A stretch of 64,000 nucleotides of DNA from Mesodorylaimus sp. YZB2_4. Taxonomy: Eukaryota; Nematoda; Enoplea; Dorylaimida; Dorylaimidae. Shown one piece after another: positions 1-11,215 of the stretch. Made by a program: the position numbers and the translations under genes. The stretch lies in contig JASANH010001408.1 in assembly GCA_030248295.1 (NCBI GenBank), forward strand, positions 1 through 64,000, read 5' to 3'. How positions within the stretch are numbered: position 1 is the first letter of the stretch; every line of letters begins with the position of its first letter. Under the pieces are notes generated by a model. That model made no database searches. It was not told the DNA's origin and was given only the letters and a program-made list of their open reading frames with translations.

Positions 1-274
1 ACCACACCACGCCGACTCGCCGTACAGCCAACAGCTGCTTCCAATCCCATTCACCCCTCCCTCCCGTCGACCATAAAACCGATAAGAATCTCATTCGAAG
101 AATAAACCTGTCAAAAAAACGCGGAAAGAAACAGCGAAACAAAAGAAAGAACGTGTAACCATTCTAACAGTAGCGATATAAGGAATTTTGCTTTTTTCGT
201 TTATCCCTTGGCCGATTTCTGCCAGGAAAAAACATTTTTCAAGTAAAACTCACATGCGAAATACGAATCTGCCC
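1..274. other. No feature recognised at left edge
   Basis: I see no convincing coding segment, RNA gene or repeat boundary in this short leading stretch. Confidence 0.3.
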
Positions 275-277
275 TCA

Positions 278-1704
278 AGGCTCGTTTATACTCGCTACGC
301 TGCCGCTGGCGTAGCGCGCAGCACACAGGGTAAAGCATAGTTTCGCGGGGTACTGTACTACGACTATGCGAACTGCCGCCGAATGTCGTAGCGATGCAAC
401 GGCAGACGAAGTATAAACGATACGTTTTGGGCTGCTGCCGCAGGACCGCCGGGTCGTACTTTTTGCACTAAGAAAAAAGTGAGTGCAAAAAATACGCGCC
501 CGCGTACCGGCGGTCTCCTTTTTGAAAATATTTCACTTAATTATCTCAATTTAAATTTCAGCGACTTAGTTTGTCTGTTTTTAACTATTCTAGCCTAGAT
601 ATAAGTTTGATTGCATATTTTAAAATGCTGAAAATGTGGTACATTATAATTTTCATTCCCTTTTTCAACAGGTGAATTGAGGAATTGCAAAATTTGAAAT
701 TTCAAGAGCGGCTGCTGCCTAGGAGTCATGATTTCTCCTTTGAGTGTAACCCACATTGGCCTGTATGGCTTCGACGACAAATGTAAATTTCTAAAAGGAT
801 CATCGAAGGTAAGTTTCAATTTTGCTGCGCCATGTTGTATTTATTTGTCATAGTTGTGCTGTCGACGGGCTCTATCCAGGGCAAAGTCAGAATGATAATG
901 AACGAATAAAACAAAGTTAGGAGATGCCCGTTTAACACACTGCACCTACTGTAGAAAAAGCCTGAACAGTTTTGCAATACTGTTCTGCGAACTCGTCAGT
1001 AATAGAATCAGAACAGGAGGTCACTTTCTGTAAACTGCTCAGTTTTGCACTTGCATCATTATTTTCATGCTTTTAGATTTCAATGACCTTCACCCAGCAT
1101 TGAAGCGATCGATTACACTGTTTTCCAATTTTGAGGAGAGAAGGAGTGATAAATCGTGCCGTAAATCCAAGAATCCTTTCCGACGTCTTGCCTATAGAAA
1201 TGGCACTCAAGACATTGCTGGGGAATAAGAGTGACGGCAATGCTGATATGGTAGCGTAAACTCTGCGTTTGGGTTCGAGATTGCACAGAAGTAACTGATT
1301 GCAATTTGTTAGATTATGATGTGATACTCTCCAATTTTGTGTCAACAGATTCTGTCCATTTTTTGTCTGTTTCTGTCTGACTCTCTGCCAACAATAGAAA
1401 AAGTTAAATAAATAGCTGTCCGATATAATCCGTTGTCTGTTCTCTACGAATAGGGCATGTTGGAATTGTAGGTAGACACTCATTCGAGCTCATCCCCGGC
1501 TACAGTAGAAAATCGCGCACACAAGGCGAAAAAAGGGGTTTCCCGTTTTCAGCAGACAACTCTGCTCCGCCGCAGTATTCCGATTTCTACGCGCGCAGGT
1601 CTCCACGCGCAGACCTACGCGCTGAAGTATAAACATCTCCCTGCTGCGCTCGGCGACGCTGTGCGCGCCACGCCAGCCGCAGCGTAGCGAGTATAAACGA
1701 GCCT
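278..1704. mobile_element. DNA transposon or large MITE with about 45-base terminal inverted repeats
   Basis: The left end starts AGGCTCGTTTATACTCGCTA and the right end is its reverse complement; imperfect similarity continues for about 45-50 bases through a GC-rich stretch. A 3-base flanking duplication TCA (275-277 and 1705-1707) fits the termini. Subterminal copies of GAAGTATAAAC lie near both ends (about 410 and 1625). Inside, only short open frames occur and none shows a transposase motif I recognise. The 3-base duplication and short TIRs recall PIF/Harbinger-type elements, but their usual target is TWA, so the superfamily is inference. It is probably a non-autonomous copy. Confidence 0.6.
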
Positions 1705-1707
1705 TCA

Positions 1708-2240
1708 AAAACCGGCTAAATCACGCACCTAAACCGAACTTCCAACTTTTCCTCCATTTTTCGCCCGCCCAGAACACGTAAACAACTTCCGGCTACAGTA
1801 TGACAGAAGGAGATCTCGCGCGCACATTTGGCACAACACGGCCGCCACAGCAATTCTTATATTTGTATACCCCGGCGCGGGGTCCACACCTGTGACCTTC
1901 ATCAAAGAACAATGGGGTCCGCAGGACCCGTGACCAGGGAAGGGTCACATTAGCAGTGACCACGAGAAAGGGAGCTAATCTGGGCGAATAATTGAGAAAA
2001 AGATGTCCAATTTTCGGGGAGTCCATCTCCGACTCGTCCACGCTGGCTCGCTCGACCGCTCTCGCGTAAGCTTCCAAGAGAAAACTTTTGGGAAAATTCG
2101 ATTGATACGAAAATGTATGCGAAGAATGAATATCCCGAGCCAAACGGGTAAATACGAAAGCCTGGAACGAAACAACACACATTTAAGAAGATAGCAGAAC
2201 TTTACGAAAAAATTCAAATTCCCGCCAAACGCGCCGAGTG
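1708..2240. other. No gene recognised
   Basis: Open frames exist on both strands but none matches a family I know. Around 1910-1970 there are short degenerate repeats of the type GTGACC / GGGTCAC. Confidence 0.25.
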
Positions 2241-2248
2241 TGCCCGTT

Positions 2249-2740
2249 CTACAGTAGGATTTGAAAGGCGTGGAGGAGACGGCTGGCACCGCTACTTACT
2301 TTAAGATTTTTCAAAATCGAACTTCCAAATTTAGATTTGTCATAAATCGATTGACTCATCAAAATTAAATTCGTGTTGCTATGATGCACACAACCTTTGA
2401 CAAAATCGTTTATTAAAGCCGATGCGTAAGCTTGGTCGTCCAGGTCGTCGAATACGACGCACGAAAACGATTTGATGTAACCCTCAAAAAATTGACGGTA
2501 CGGGAATTCTCGATAAAATATAATCTTATCCCCCAAATTCTTTTTCAAATAATCGTATAAAGTTTATAGAATGAATAAAAGAAATATATTTTCGAAAATT
2601 TGTTTTCAAAATATCCGGCCGAATTCATTTTCATTCCAGTTAACAGAGCAACGAAGTGTTGCCGGAACCTAGGAAAATATAAATTTGTTCTATTTCAAAA
2701 ATTTTCTAAAATTCAAGGCTCCTACCAGTCGGACCAAATA
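2249..2740 (-). pseudogene. Degraded Polinton/Maverick packaging ATPase
   Basis: The minus-strand frame at 2249-2548 carries a hydrophobic strand ending in FDDL (Walker B-like), then a segment with KGCVHHSNTNLILMSQS. This has the arrangement of FtsK/HerA-type genome-packaging ATPases of Polintons: Walker B followed by a helix, then a paired histidine and the 'sensor' strand. Upstream on the same strand, near 2735, a broken frame reads GPTG, where the Walker A loop would be, but the GKT core is lost and stops intervene. Only part of the roughly 230-residue domain is therefore readable. A second, better preserved homologue begins at 63649. I infer a relic of another Polinton insertion. Confidence 0.6.
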
Positions 2741-3140
2741 TTCCTACGTTCGTTCGTTCCTCCACCTATCAAATACTTTTTACGGCTCAACTTGGATGAT
2801 AAAAACCAGTCTATAACCAGTCTCCGAGGACCACCCCCCTTAAAACCAGACACCCTCCTCAGACGGCCCCAAGGGCGATAGCCGCCAGCCAGGTAACGCG
2901 CCACCTCCGCTAGGGGGACGCTGCCCCGCCATCTAGCAGACATCGTCGAACTTCAACTTTTTAGGGGGTGCATTCCTTGAGTTGCCACGTTAAAATGCCA
3001 CTGATTATTGACAGTACTATGCTGCTGACCAATCAGTCGATGAGGGGAAACGAGTAGTAAGAGATCAGACGGGGTTATGTCACTGGCTGGTGAACTTGTT
3101 CGTCATTGTCAAGACTCAGTCAAGGTGTAAGAGGCGATTA

Positions 3141-3655
3141 CTTGTTCTTAGTACAGAGCGCAATACCAGCAAATGATGCGTGGAAACGCATAGAGAGTCA
3201 TTTTTAGAACAAAGGAGAGCAGGACAAGTGCCAGAATTACGTAGACAACTTATAACCGAAAAAATGACTGGTAAGATAAAAGCTGGTCAAAGCCAGGAAC
3301 AGCAGATAAAGCAACATTTGAGCCATATGAGCGCTCTTGCGAGCCAGCTCGCGGGTATGGGGCAGCGGGTTGCGGAGACGGAGTTTGTGGAAGCCGTCTT
3401 AGCGAGTCTGTTGGAAAGCTAGTGTAGTCGTGTCGACGGCTCAGCCAGGAAAAGAAATGACCGAAGACTACATAATGAGCCGGTCGCGTGCTAAAGCTCG
3501 TCGAAAAGACAACGGAAAACACCACGAGAGCGGTGGAAACTGAAATGTGGCATAGGGCGATCAAGTCGTACTGCACAGCCAAGGCATGAAGAAGAGATGT
3601 TTTTACTGTAAAGTCCCAGGGCATTGCAAGCGTGACTGCAGGAAACTCGCACACG
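3141..3655 (+). pseudogene. Copia-like gag fragment with zinc knuckle
   Basis: From about 3141 a broken frame reads like the UBN2/copia gag core: an N-terminal AWKRIESHF segment with a stop, then the open frame 3180-3422 with a helix containing QEQQIKQHLSHMSALASQL and ending FVEAVLASLLES. That is the usual pattern of a copia gag helix ending in LLASLP. Further on, 3586-3655 encodes a CCHC zinc knuckle, CFYCKVPGHCKRDC, with exact CX2CX4HX4C spacing. Stops separate the parts and no protease, integrase or reverse transcriptase follows. It is a truncated, decayed gag that would have bound RNA in virus-like particles. Confidence 0.6.
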
Positions 3656-3659
3656 ATAT

Positions 3660-6475
3660 GGCAGCACGCACTAGACAGGGGCAGGGATCAATACTTTTCC
3701 TTAGCTTGCAACAGTTGGGGATTTTTAACATTTTAACTCTAGCTCATCAATCGTCCACTCAATCAGGCAGGTTCATTCCGTTTATTCTTCTTTTTGCTTT
3801 TCCCCTTTCATTCTGCTTTGTTAAAGTCAAAAGCCAAGGGCAAAATGCTTGAAAAAATCATCGCGCTGTTATGTGAGCGAAAGACATAAATTCATCTCTC
3901 TTCTTTCCGAGTATGTCCATTTCAGGTTTTTTCCCGGGTGAGATCATGGCTGGGGTACGGCACGGCACTCAAAAAGGTTCACAATGTCGGCAACATCCTT
4001 GGATTGGCCCCATGTCCAGCTTGTAAAGGATACTTTTGCATGTGTGTTTTTCTGTCTAGTATCAGTTTGGCACTTTCCTGTCAGCGATACCACATCATTT
4101 ATGATCCGTCCCATACAACGTTTCCTCCATGTTTCCTTTCTCGCATGGAGCTACGAGAGCGGCGGGCGTTCACCAAAAAATGGCATGGTGGTATGGCCGA
4201 CGTTGATCACAAGCATTGGAAGGGTGGCTTGAAACGAATGGCCGCTCGCTGTACGTATGGGTGTGTGTGTGAGTACACAATCGTTGATTGCGCAGTGAAG
4301 TTCTTTGATTGCAACTGGTTTAACTAATTTTCTGAACGGTGTGTGACAGCTGTGTCAGTTAATTTTGCTCAACTGACAAGTTTTACTGGGACTGATCCTT
4401 ATTGCATTTTGTTTATAAGGTAAGATTTGGACACAGTAGCCATGCTGCAAATCGCGAAAGGTCATGAAGCTCTGCTAAGAAATAGTCTGACTATAATTTA
4501 GTGTGATGCAGCCTGCCAGTACGAACTATGTCGGTAAGAGAAAAACAATGGAGAACAAATAATTCCCGACGATCGAAACCAAGAAAGATTTAAGAAGTAC
4601 AGAGTGAAATCTAGTGAGCTGTGAAAAGTTTAGAAGCTTCAGCATGATTGCAAATCAGATTTACTCTCAAACGGCTGGGAGATTATCAAAGAGTCTCAAG
4701 GAAGGGTAGTGTGCATGGCCTGACGCTGCAATGGCAATCGAGGTGCATGAGATTTGCTGAGCGTGTGGTCAGCAAGCCGCAGTTGAGATCTGGTTATTTT
4801 GTACACATGACATCGTCAATTGCTCGAAACTTCAACAGTACACCACTGAAAAAGGTCCATGAAAAGGACCAAGACCATGCGAAAAATTTCTTCTCTCCAC
4901 GAGCTTCTCTATTCCCAAGCTCTGACATTCGATCGCCCAAGATATACGGTGGGTAATATATTGCGTGTCGACTCACAATGCATGAAAGCATTTGCTGCAT
5001 TGCTTGCATGGTCACAGTCATTACATTGCCACCTTATGCGCTTGTTCCAGTAGAGGCACAGTATTTTGCTCGGTATTTTAAGTAAACTGTGCATCCGATG
5101 AATTATCAGTCCGCTATGTCAACTCTGGGCATGTTAGGATTGCAACTTGTAGGTCGATGAATCCAAAGCCAACTGCGCCATCAATTGTGTGGAACAGCCA
5201 TTGCGTCTGGCATTAAGCTTTCTGTGCTGTGGCTATTTCACGTTATAGAACCTAACTGTTCTGACCACATCCCCCAGAAGCTCCAGTATTTCCGCAGCTA
5301 CGCACAATGCTAACATTTGGCAGGGCTTAGGAAAAGAGAAGCTTGTGCAAAGGGGAAATTTTTCAGGTTTTTTTACGGTGGCAGGTTTGTTTCTCTATTT
5401 CTAAGCCCTAGGCCTTGGTTTTTTTCATAGACTTTTTCTAGTGGGGGTCTCGCTATATTGGCAGGTTTCCAGTAAAACTTTTCCCAATTTCAAAAATGAA
5501 AGATGCACACACCCGCAACACCAATCATTTCATTCCTGCTCAGAATTGTCCTTCAACCATCTCGGTTTTCGAAAAAAATAAAAAAATATCAGCATATACC
5601 CATAAGTAAAATAACCAATAAACATTCCCTACATTTTGCAGAATTTTTTAAATCACTACAGACTCATTTCTCCAAAACCTTTTTGTTAATCACCTGAATA
5701 TTTCGAAATTGCAAAAAAACTAATTAACAAAATAATTACTGATTACACAAGTCTTAGCACAAAGAGATGGCATTAATCCTTCGACCTTCAAAACGTCTTT
5801 TCTCACGCCAGTTCATATATTCACGCGTGTTATAGCCCAATTCTGCCCCCAACTCGGTGCAACTTTTCTTCCCCATGCTTCTATGGGGCTCCCACTCAAA
5901 ACATACGGCCCCCCCGCCTATGGACGTAGTCTCTATCCCTAAGGTACGATGTAAACAAATATTCGCCAATTTCCCCTGCTGATGGATAGCTACAAAACTC
6001 CGAAGTCAAAAATCAATCCACTTCTACTGTGAGCCCAAAAAAATTAGGCATGCCCTACATTTATTTTATTGCCTGGAAAAATTGCCCTACACACCTAAGT
6101 ACGCAGCGGGAAAAAAATGAAAACTCCCTCATATGTTCCAATAACGGAAAACTGCCTTAAAATATGTCTGAATTTCGAAATGTTCCTCAGAATAATTGAA
6201 TTCCCTTAAATACATTCTATTCCATCAACGAGTTGCTATATAAACGTACCCCATCCATACGCATCCCACACAAAATTTTGCGACCCCTTAGATTTCGCAA
6301 TACTTTACACAAAACTGCAGTTAAATCTACTTGAATTTGAAAAAATTCGTCAAAATAATTAGATAATCATCATCATTTTCTACTGCTTCGAAAACTTGCC
6401 TTACAAGCAGGTAACTAGGCCGAAACATATAAAAACTGCCGTACAATCCACAGTACAGTGTACTACAACACTGAC
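3660..6475. other. Long stretch without a supported gene
   Basis: Several frames of 60-130 codons occur (for example 3938-4327) but none has recognisable domains or a consistent splice pattern. The part 5500-6450 is AT-rich. A short GT run lies near 4260. Confidence 0.3.
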
Positions 6476-6483
6476 ATTGCACT

Positions 6484-6685
6484 GAATGTCCATGATCATT
6501 TTTCAGGATCTAAAACTCTGACCCACGCCTATGGGAGCGAGCTGTTCCAGCTGGTTACTCGTCCCTCACCATTTTTAGGAGAGGTGCGAAGTGGTCGAAT
6601 TAGTGAAGTCCCGCCTCCAACAAGAAAGCAAATAAATTTAGAGGCGAACACGGAGACATTGGCATCTGATTACGACTGGCAATGA
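6484..6685 (+). CDS. Candidate terminal exon of an unidentified gene
   Basis: A strong acceptor (CATTTTTCAG) at about 6505 opens onto a frame that stays open to a TGA at 6683-6685. The translated tail is of mixed, non-repetitive composition, rich in charged and polar residues, and ends SDYDWQ. Such a tail could be cytoplasmic, but no domain is visible. No upstream exon was found. It is listed because the acceptor plus open frame is better than background; the function is unknown. Confidence 0.25.
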
Positions 6686-6996
6686 GAGTTCATTACGGTG
6701 GTTATCTCACAGCGGAATGTTTATGGCTTGTTCGCATAACAATTTGAATACCAATTATGCTGCAAGAAAACACCAAAAAACCTCTCATTTTCGGGCATGA
6801 AACACGAATTGACGCTTGTGATCAGGCTTGCTACTTGGTTTGCAAATGATAATTAAGAGAAACTGCCGAAAGCAGACGTTGGCCATTGTCCAATCTATTA
6901 GACTGTGGAGGGTAACAAGCCGTCAAGTCGCACTTTGAGAAACCAAAAATTGTAATATGTTCCTAGGTGCAAAAAAAAGCTAAAAGCAAAATATTA

Positions 6997-7241
6997 GAGG
7001 CGTCAGGCCAACTGGTCAGCAGTGGTCAGCGGATGAAGCTCAAAATTTTTGTGCGTGAACGAAGCTGAGCGTTGAGAAAACACACGCAGAGTTCTTTCCA
7101 AACTAGGTTTTTGGGTTCGGAGTTCCGAATTTCAGCTTCCAGCACACTGGTTTGGGGTTTTCTCCTAAAAAAAAAACAGATTTCGAAAATTTCGTTGCAC
7201 TTTACGCGCTTAACGCAACTGACCAGTTGGCCTGACGCCTC
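6997..7241. mobile_element. MITE with 23-base perfect terminal inverted repeats and TTA duplication
   Basis: The left terminus GAGGCGTCAGGCCAACTGGT is matched by its exact reverse complement ending at 7241, and the match continues to 23 bases. The flanks carry a 3-base TTA direct duplication (6994-6996 and 7242-7244). The element is about 245 bases and non-coding. TTA duplications with short TIRs are typical of PIF/Harbinger MITEs; the superfamily is therefore a reasonable inference. Intact TIRs suggest fairly recent mobilisation by an enzyme encoded elsewhere. Confidence 0.75.
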
Positions 7242-7423
7242 TTATGTTTTGCACAGAGCTTTCTCTTGTACGTAGGCATATTACAATTTTTTGTTTCCGA
7301 AAATTCGGTTGGCTATGTTCGCTTGTAAGTCACAGTCTTCAGTAGCGCCAACAATTAGGCACAAGATCAAACATATTCAGGATTTGATAGCCACGGTACA
7401 TACGAGCCTATACCGAAATCACC

Positions 7424-7769
7424 ATGATTAGCCTCGCTGAGTACATTCCACGCTGTACCTATCCAAAAAGTTGCTTTTGCTGTAAAGAGGCGGCGGCATC
7501 TGGTACTCGTTACAGCTTAGCCTATCACGCCAAGCTCGGGGAGAAATCTTGCATCGTTGAAAACGATGAGTTTTATGATCGCGCATTGGATCCCCAGGTA
7601 GGTACTGAACTGATCATATACCAATGTGGTGTTGCGTATTTTGAGCTATATGTACTATACTGTAGTTTACGTACGGTGACGTCTTCCGTTGCAGAGAATG
7701 CGTGAGCGAGCAGAAATTATGCGCGAACAGAAAGATTTGGGGCCTCCAGAAAATGGATTCCAGCACGAG
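7424..7769 (+). CDS. Small cysteine-containing protein, two exons or more (partial), unidentified
   Basis: An ATG at 7424 opens exon 1, which ends at 7597 (…LDPQ) with the donor GTAGGT. An acceptor TTGCAG near 7694 leads to a second exon, RMRERAEIMREQ and so on, ending at a GTAAGT donor after about 7769. Exon 1 has four cysteines near residues 11-20, in the pattern CTYPKSCFCC. The charged second exon looks helical. A 46-base intron could join a third exon starting at about 7816, but that would lie antisense to the last exon of the THAP gene. The gene is convergent with its neighbour. I do not recognise the family. Confidence 0.45.
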
Positions 7770-7825
7770 TAAGTACCCTATATGAAGACTATAACCCAAC
7801 TGGATCTTCGGTAGCACTTTTGCGT

Positions 7826-8850
7826 TTAGCGAGTTGCGTCGTGCGGCCTCACATCAACACCCAGCGAGAATAATGAGCAATCGGCATCGCAAATACCACC
7901 ACAATTGACGCAGCGCTGTAACAGCACTCGTAATTGGCTCTCGCTGATGAAGAAGACACGACCTGGATCAGCAGCCAGATAATTCTCCTGGTCTTTCTTT
8001 CCCTCGAATTTGCATCTCTTCGGACTTAGCTCTGGTTCGTAATCATCGTCGCTCTCTGCCATAAGACTTATTGGCGCCGATGAGGCACAGCTGTCCTAGA
8101 AAAGAAATAACATTTGGACCAACTAACCACGTTTTCCATAACTATCAAGCAACGTACCATTGAAGCATTCAACTTCGACACCTCCGGCATAGCAACCCTG
8201 CCCGTTTCAGTCGATTCGACTTCTGATGATGACGACGCAGAAGGAACAGTCGACGCTGCTGATGGCACCTACAAAAAAAACCCGAGTGAATGCGCAACAC
8301 AACATAACTCTCAGCGCAATAAGACCCCAAAATTTAGTATGACTGCCAGAACGACTGGTAGTGTGAATCCCGAAATTTTGTGGCCTACCCACCACTGTAT
8401 AGAGAAATTGTGTGTTACTGAGAGGTTGTCAAGAATAGAAACTTGGAGATCAGCAGGTCTTCACTTGCTAAACGCGAGCTAACTTCAGCCTGCTAGGTGT
8501 TCAGCTGTTAGAATTATAGCTATGGCCTGAAGCTAGAAGGAAACAAGGAGCCAGCCGACATACATGCTCGTATTCATAAGACTTACTTGGACCCTAGGCG
8601 CATGCGGATCAACGATTGTCGGTACAGCGTCTTTCTTCAATGTAACACGACCTCGACCAGTTACGAGGAATTGTTCTTCAAAATGAAGAATGCAAATCTT
8701 CGGTTCCGCTCGCAGCTTTTGGCCATCGGCGTGCATGTTCTTCAGCCATATTGCCCGTCGTTGCTCGTCTTTTGGTAATCCAAATAACGATGTCAGTGGA
8801 TGCGTGTCCCATCCGATTTTGCAATTAGGAACTAAACACTTGTGAGGCAT
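7826..8850 (-). CDS. THAP-domain protein, three exons
   Basis: Exons run 8850-8587, 8268-8158 and 8095-7826, all with GT-AG introns in phase 0, giving 214 residues. Exon 1 is a full THAP zinc-finger DNA-binding domain (C2CH): CLVPNC near the start, the LFGLPKD motif, an invariant tryptophan (IWLKN), ICILHF carrying the last cysteine and histidine, and AVPTIV at the end. Exon 2 is a Ser/Thr-rich linker. Exon 3 has an acidic patch, a basic cluster (PKRCKF) and a segment FFISESQLRVLLQRC with CVNCGGIC, resembling the Cys-rich block after THAP domains in other invertebrate proteins, but it ends before the second Cys/His half. Role: sequence-specific DNA binding, possibly of transposon origin. No transposase domain is attached. 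Confidence 0.8.
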
Positions 8851-9239
8851 TTCACGAGTATATCAAAATTGTTAGAAAGTTATTATGAAAGTAATTAGTT
8901 ACTATCACGTGAAGAAACTATATTATCTGTTAGCAAAGTAAAGAGACCAATCCACGTACGAAAAAACAAAAACTTGTTGACGTCTTCATCGCTCGAGCGC
9001 GCACACCTGGCAATTATATCCATTCCGCACTTGTTATAAGTCCGATCATTGCTATCGAAAAGGATGGGCGCTGGTCACCTGGCCGAGTGACCCAATCGGA
9101 AAATATTTTTTCAGCCCTTATTCAGACCCCTTGTGCTATTTTTGAATTCAGTTTGGCCAAAATCTAGCTCCTAGCGTTACACTTGAAACGATACCTTTAA
9201 AAGAAGAACTCACCGCCACATTGACACCATTATTTCAGC
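8851..9239. other. Intergenic, no feature recognised
   Basis: This is the region upstream of the THAP gene. I see no clear TATA box or open frame with known similarity. Confidence 0.3.
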
Positions 9240-9278
9240 CGACAACCGAGTCACGCGATCGGCCCTCACCACCCTCAT

Positions 9279-9616
9279 TTGGTTCTCGTCAAAGGCGGTT
9301 ACAGCCCAGGCAGGTTGGAAAAAATTGCGGCTGGCGGGCGAAATGGGCAGCGCACGCAAAATCTACAATGGACAACGGATGGTCGTCCAATGTGTTCGCT
9401 GTGTAACAAAACAGGCCATATCCGACGAAACTGTCGTCAGCCGGGCACTGCATCAAGTCACTCAGGCGCCGGCCGTTACCAAAGAAACCTGGACGCTGGA
9501 AGGAACCGTCACCAGCAACCGCGCGTAGCAGCAACGACGATGGAGCAAGGACAAGAGCTAAGTACTGGGATGCACGAGTCGAGTCCAGGACATGAGTCAC
9601 TTGAAGTTCGTTAGGG
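9279..9616 (+). pseudogene. Retroelement gag C-terminus with zinc knuckle
   Basis: The frame carries an intact CCHC knuckle, CSLCNKTGHIRRNC (CX2CX4HX4C), in a Gln/Arg/Gly-rich nucleocapsid-like context, and ends with a stop near 9614. The upstream capsid portion is not visible. Family: LTR-retrotransposon gag, gypsy-like by inference from the composition. No protease or polymerase follows; instead a short signal-peptide-like frame begins at about 9627. Confidence 0.5.
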
Positions 9617-9617
9617 G

Positions 9618-9776
9618 GACAATAGGTTTGTGCTTTTGATTTCAGCAATGATTGCCTGCATGTTCTTTTTGGGCGTAGCAGATGCACAAACATCTCCGCC
9701 GCGATTGCCGCCGCAGACCCCTGATGCGCGTTACAGTTTCTGTCAGAAAACTTCAGGCGGCACGTATTGATCTTTT
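9618..9776 (+). pseudogene. Signal-peptide-like ORF downstream of gag (possible envelope-type remnant)
   Basis: A frame beginning after the gag stop runs through a hydrophobic segment (VLLISAMIACMFFLGVADAQ) that looks like a signal peptide with cleavage after ADA. A proline-rich stretch and a cysteine follow, and it closes with TGA near 9775. A plausible splice acceptor TTGATTTCAG precedes its ATG at 9648. A secreted or envelope-like frame placed after gag/pol and expressed by splicing is known in some gypsy elements. Here it is only a fragment and the assignment is tentative. Confidence 0.25.
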
Positions 9777-9779
9777 CTC

Positions 9780-10574
9780 AAGGAAGTACTTTGTGACCCC
9801 CTCCCCCCCAGGAGAAGACGTTAACCTAATTACAGTGGAGATGTGGGTTCCTAAGATGGCCCAGGTTCAGGTAGAGGCACACAGGTGCACGATACGCAAA
9901 CGGGAAGTTTGCACGCATATGAGGTTTTATGGGGAAAGGGATTACTGTCAGATAGGGCGTACGCGCGGGCGGTCGTACGTACGTACCTACGCATAATGAT
10001 TCAAATGAGCAAACGTATTACATATGTGCATTTCTTTGCTTGGGATTTTCGATCAATGCAATTCAGAATCTTATTTGACCAGCCGTGAGCTCTAACGAGC
10101 TAATCGTAAGTTGCATACCTGCTCTGCTTGACATTTCCTCCCTATGAAAAAGCGCAAGAAGCTCAGCCGCCACAAGGCATTGCCTCAATGAGGTGAGAGA
10201 AACGGTGTGTACTCTACAAGAACAGCGTGTAAGCTTGAACCATAAGCATTTAGAGTATAGCCAGATAAAATGAGAACAATATCTCCATAATGCTCATTTT
10301 CAGGCGAAGTTCCAAATTTTGTCAACTTCGTGATCATTCAATCTTCGTTCATAGAATATAATATGTTCTTTTTTTTATTTACAGTACATATGTACTGCGC
10401 ATATTCGTGCTTAGGAATACGAGTCCAGTAGACCCCGGATCATGCCGGGTCGGGTCAGCTTAATTTCGGGTCTGGCCGCGTCAAAATCGGGTCAGGTCAC
10501 TTTTTTGAATTATCAGGTCGAACGCGTCAAAAATACAGGAATTTACAGCAACTACTATTAGCAAATACAGAAAC
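9780..10574. other. No gene; low-complexity GGGTC-rich patch
   Basis: Around 10440-10520 the motif GGGTCRGGTC recurs in degenerate form; a related patch lies at 47830-47910. No coding content was recognised. Confidence 0.3.
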
Positions 10575-10589
10575 TTTTTCTATCTGTTC

Positions 10590-11215
10590 AATTCCAAAAT
10601 TTGCAGAATTCTGTTTACGTGCACGCATAAAGTCTTGCATATCACGCGTTCATTCTGCGTAACGTCCAAGAATGTCAGACAAATTGTAAGCAGTGACGAT
10701 AAGCCAATTTTCTGAGTGATTTCTGCATAAGAAATGGTCCATTTCTGAGAGTTCAAAGCATTCTTAGCAACTCTGATATGAATGGGTGGGGGTAGCCATA
10801 GTTTGACTAGGAATTGATCATTTTTACAGGCCGTAGGAGTATCTACATACAATCACATTTGATTCCTGAATATGACGAATAAGTTCTTGGGTACACCCGG
10901 CTGGAAAGCCTGGTATTTAGTCAGTGCCCAAACCAAAGAAAACTTTTAACGATCTTCGCACAAAGGCATAGGCCGCTCTCCTTACAGAAATTTCTCCTCG
11001 CAGACGTTTGTAAGCTGATCATAAGCGGCAGCGACAAGTTCTGCAATATTAGCTGTCTGTGCTGTTGTGGGGCTGACATTACAGTGACATACTATTAGTT
11101 GCAGTATGGGACTACGTACTGCCTGCAATTTTCGTATAACGCAATACGTAAAACACATTGGAGAGACTTCGCGCATACGAATTCAAAACCAGCTATTTTT
11201 TTTACCAAGCTTAGA
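10590..11215. repeat. Dispersed repeat, copy 1 (blocks A and B)
   Basis: Block A (10590-10830) is clearly related to 45170-45800, sharing for example ATTCTGCGTAACGTCCAAGA and AATGGGTGGGG. Block B (11127-11210, with GAGAGACTTCGCG) is related to 44935-45018. In this copy A precedes B; in the other B precedes A. Between the blocks, 10945-10985 carries a 40-base match to the integrase tail at 12645-12685 (NRSSHKGIGRS). The unit has no recognised coding role and is probably a decayed mobile element. Confidence 0.5.

Noticed and set aside
1793-2182. 129-codon minus-strand ORF
   Set aside because: No family resemblance and overlapping frames of similar length; could be chance in GC-richer DNA.
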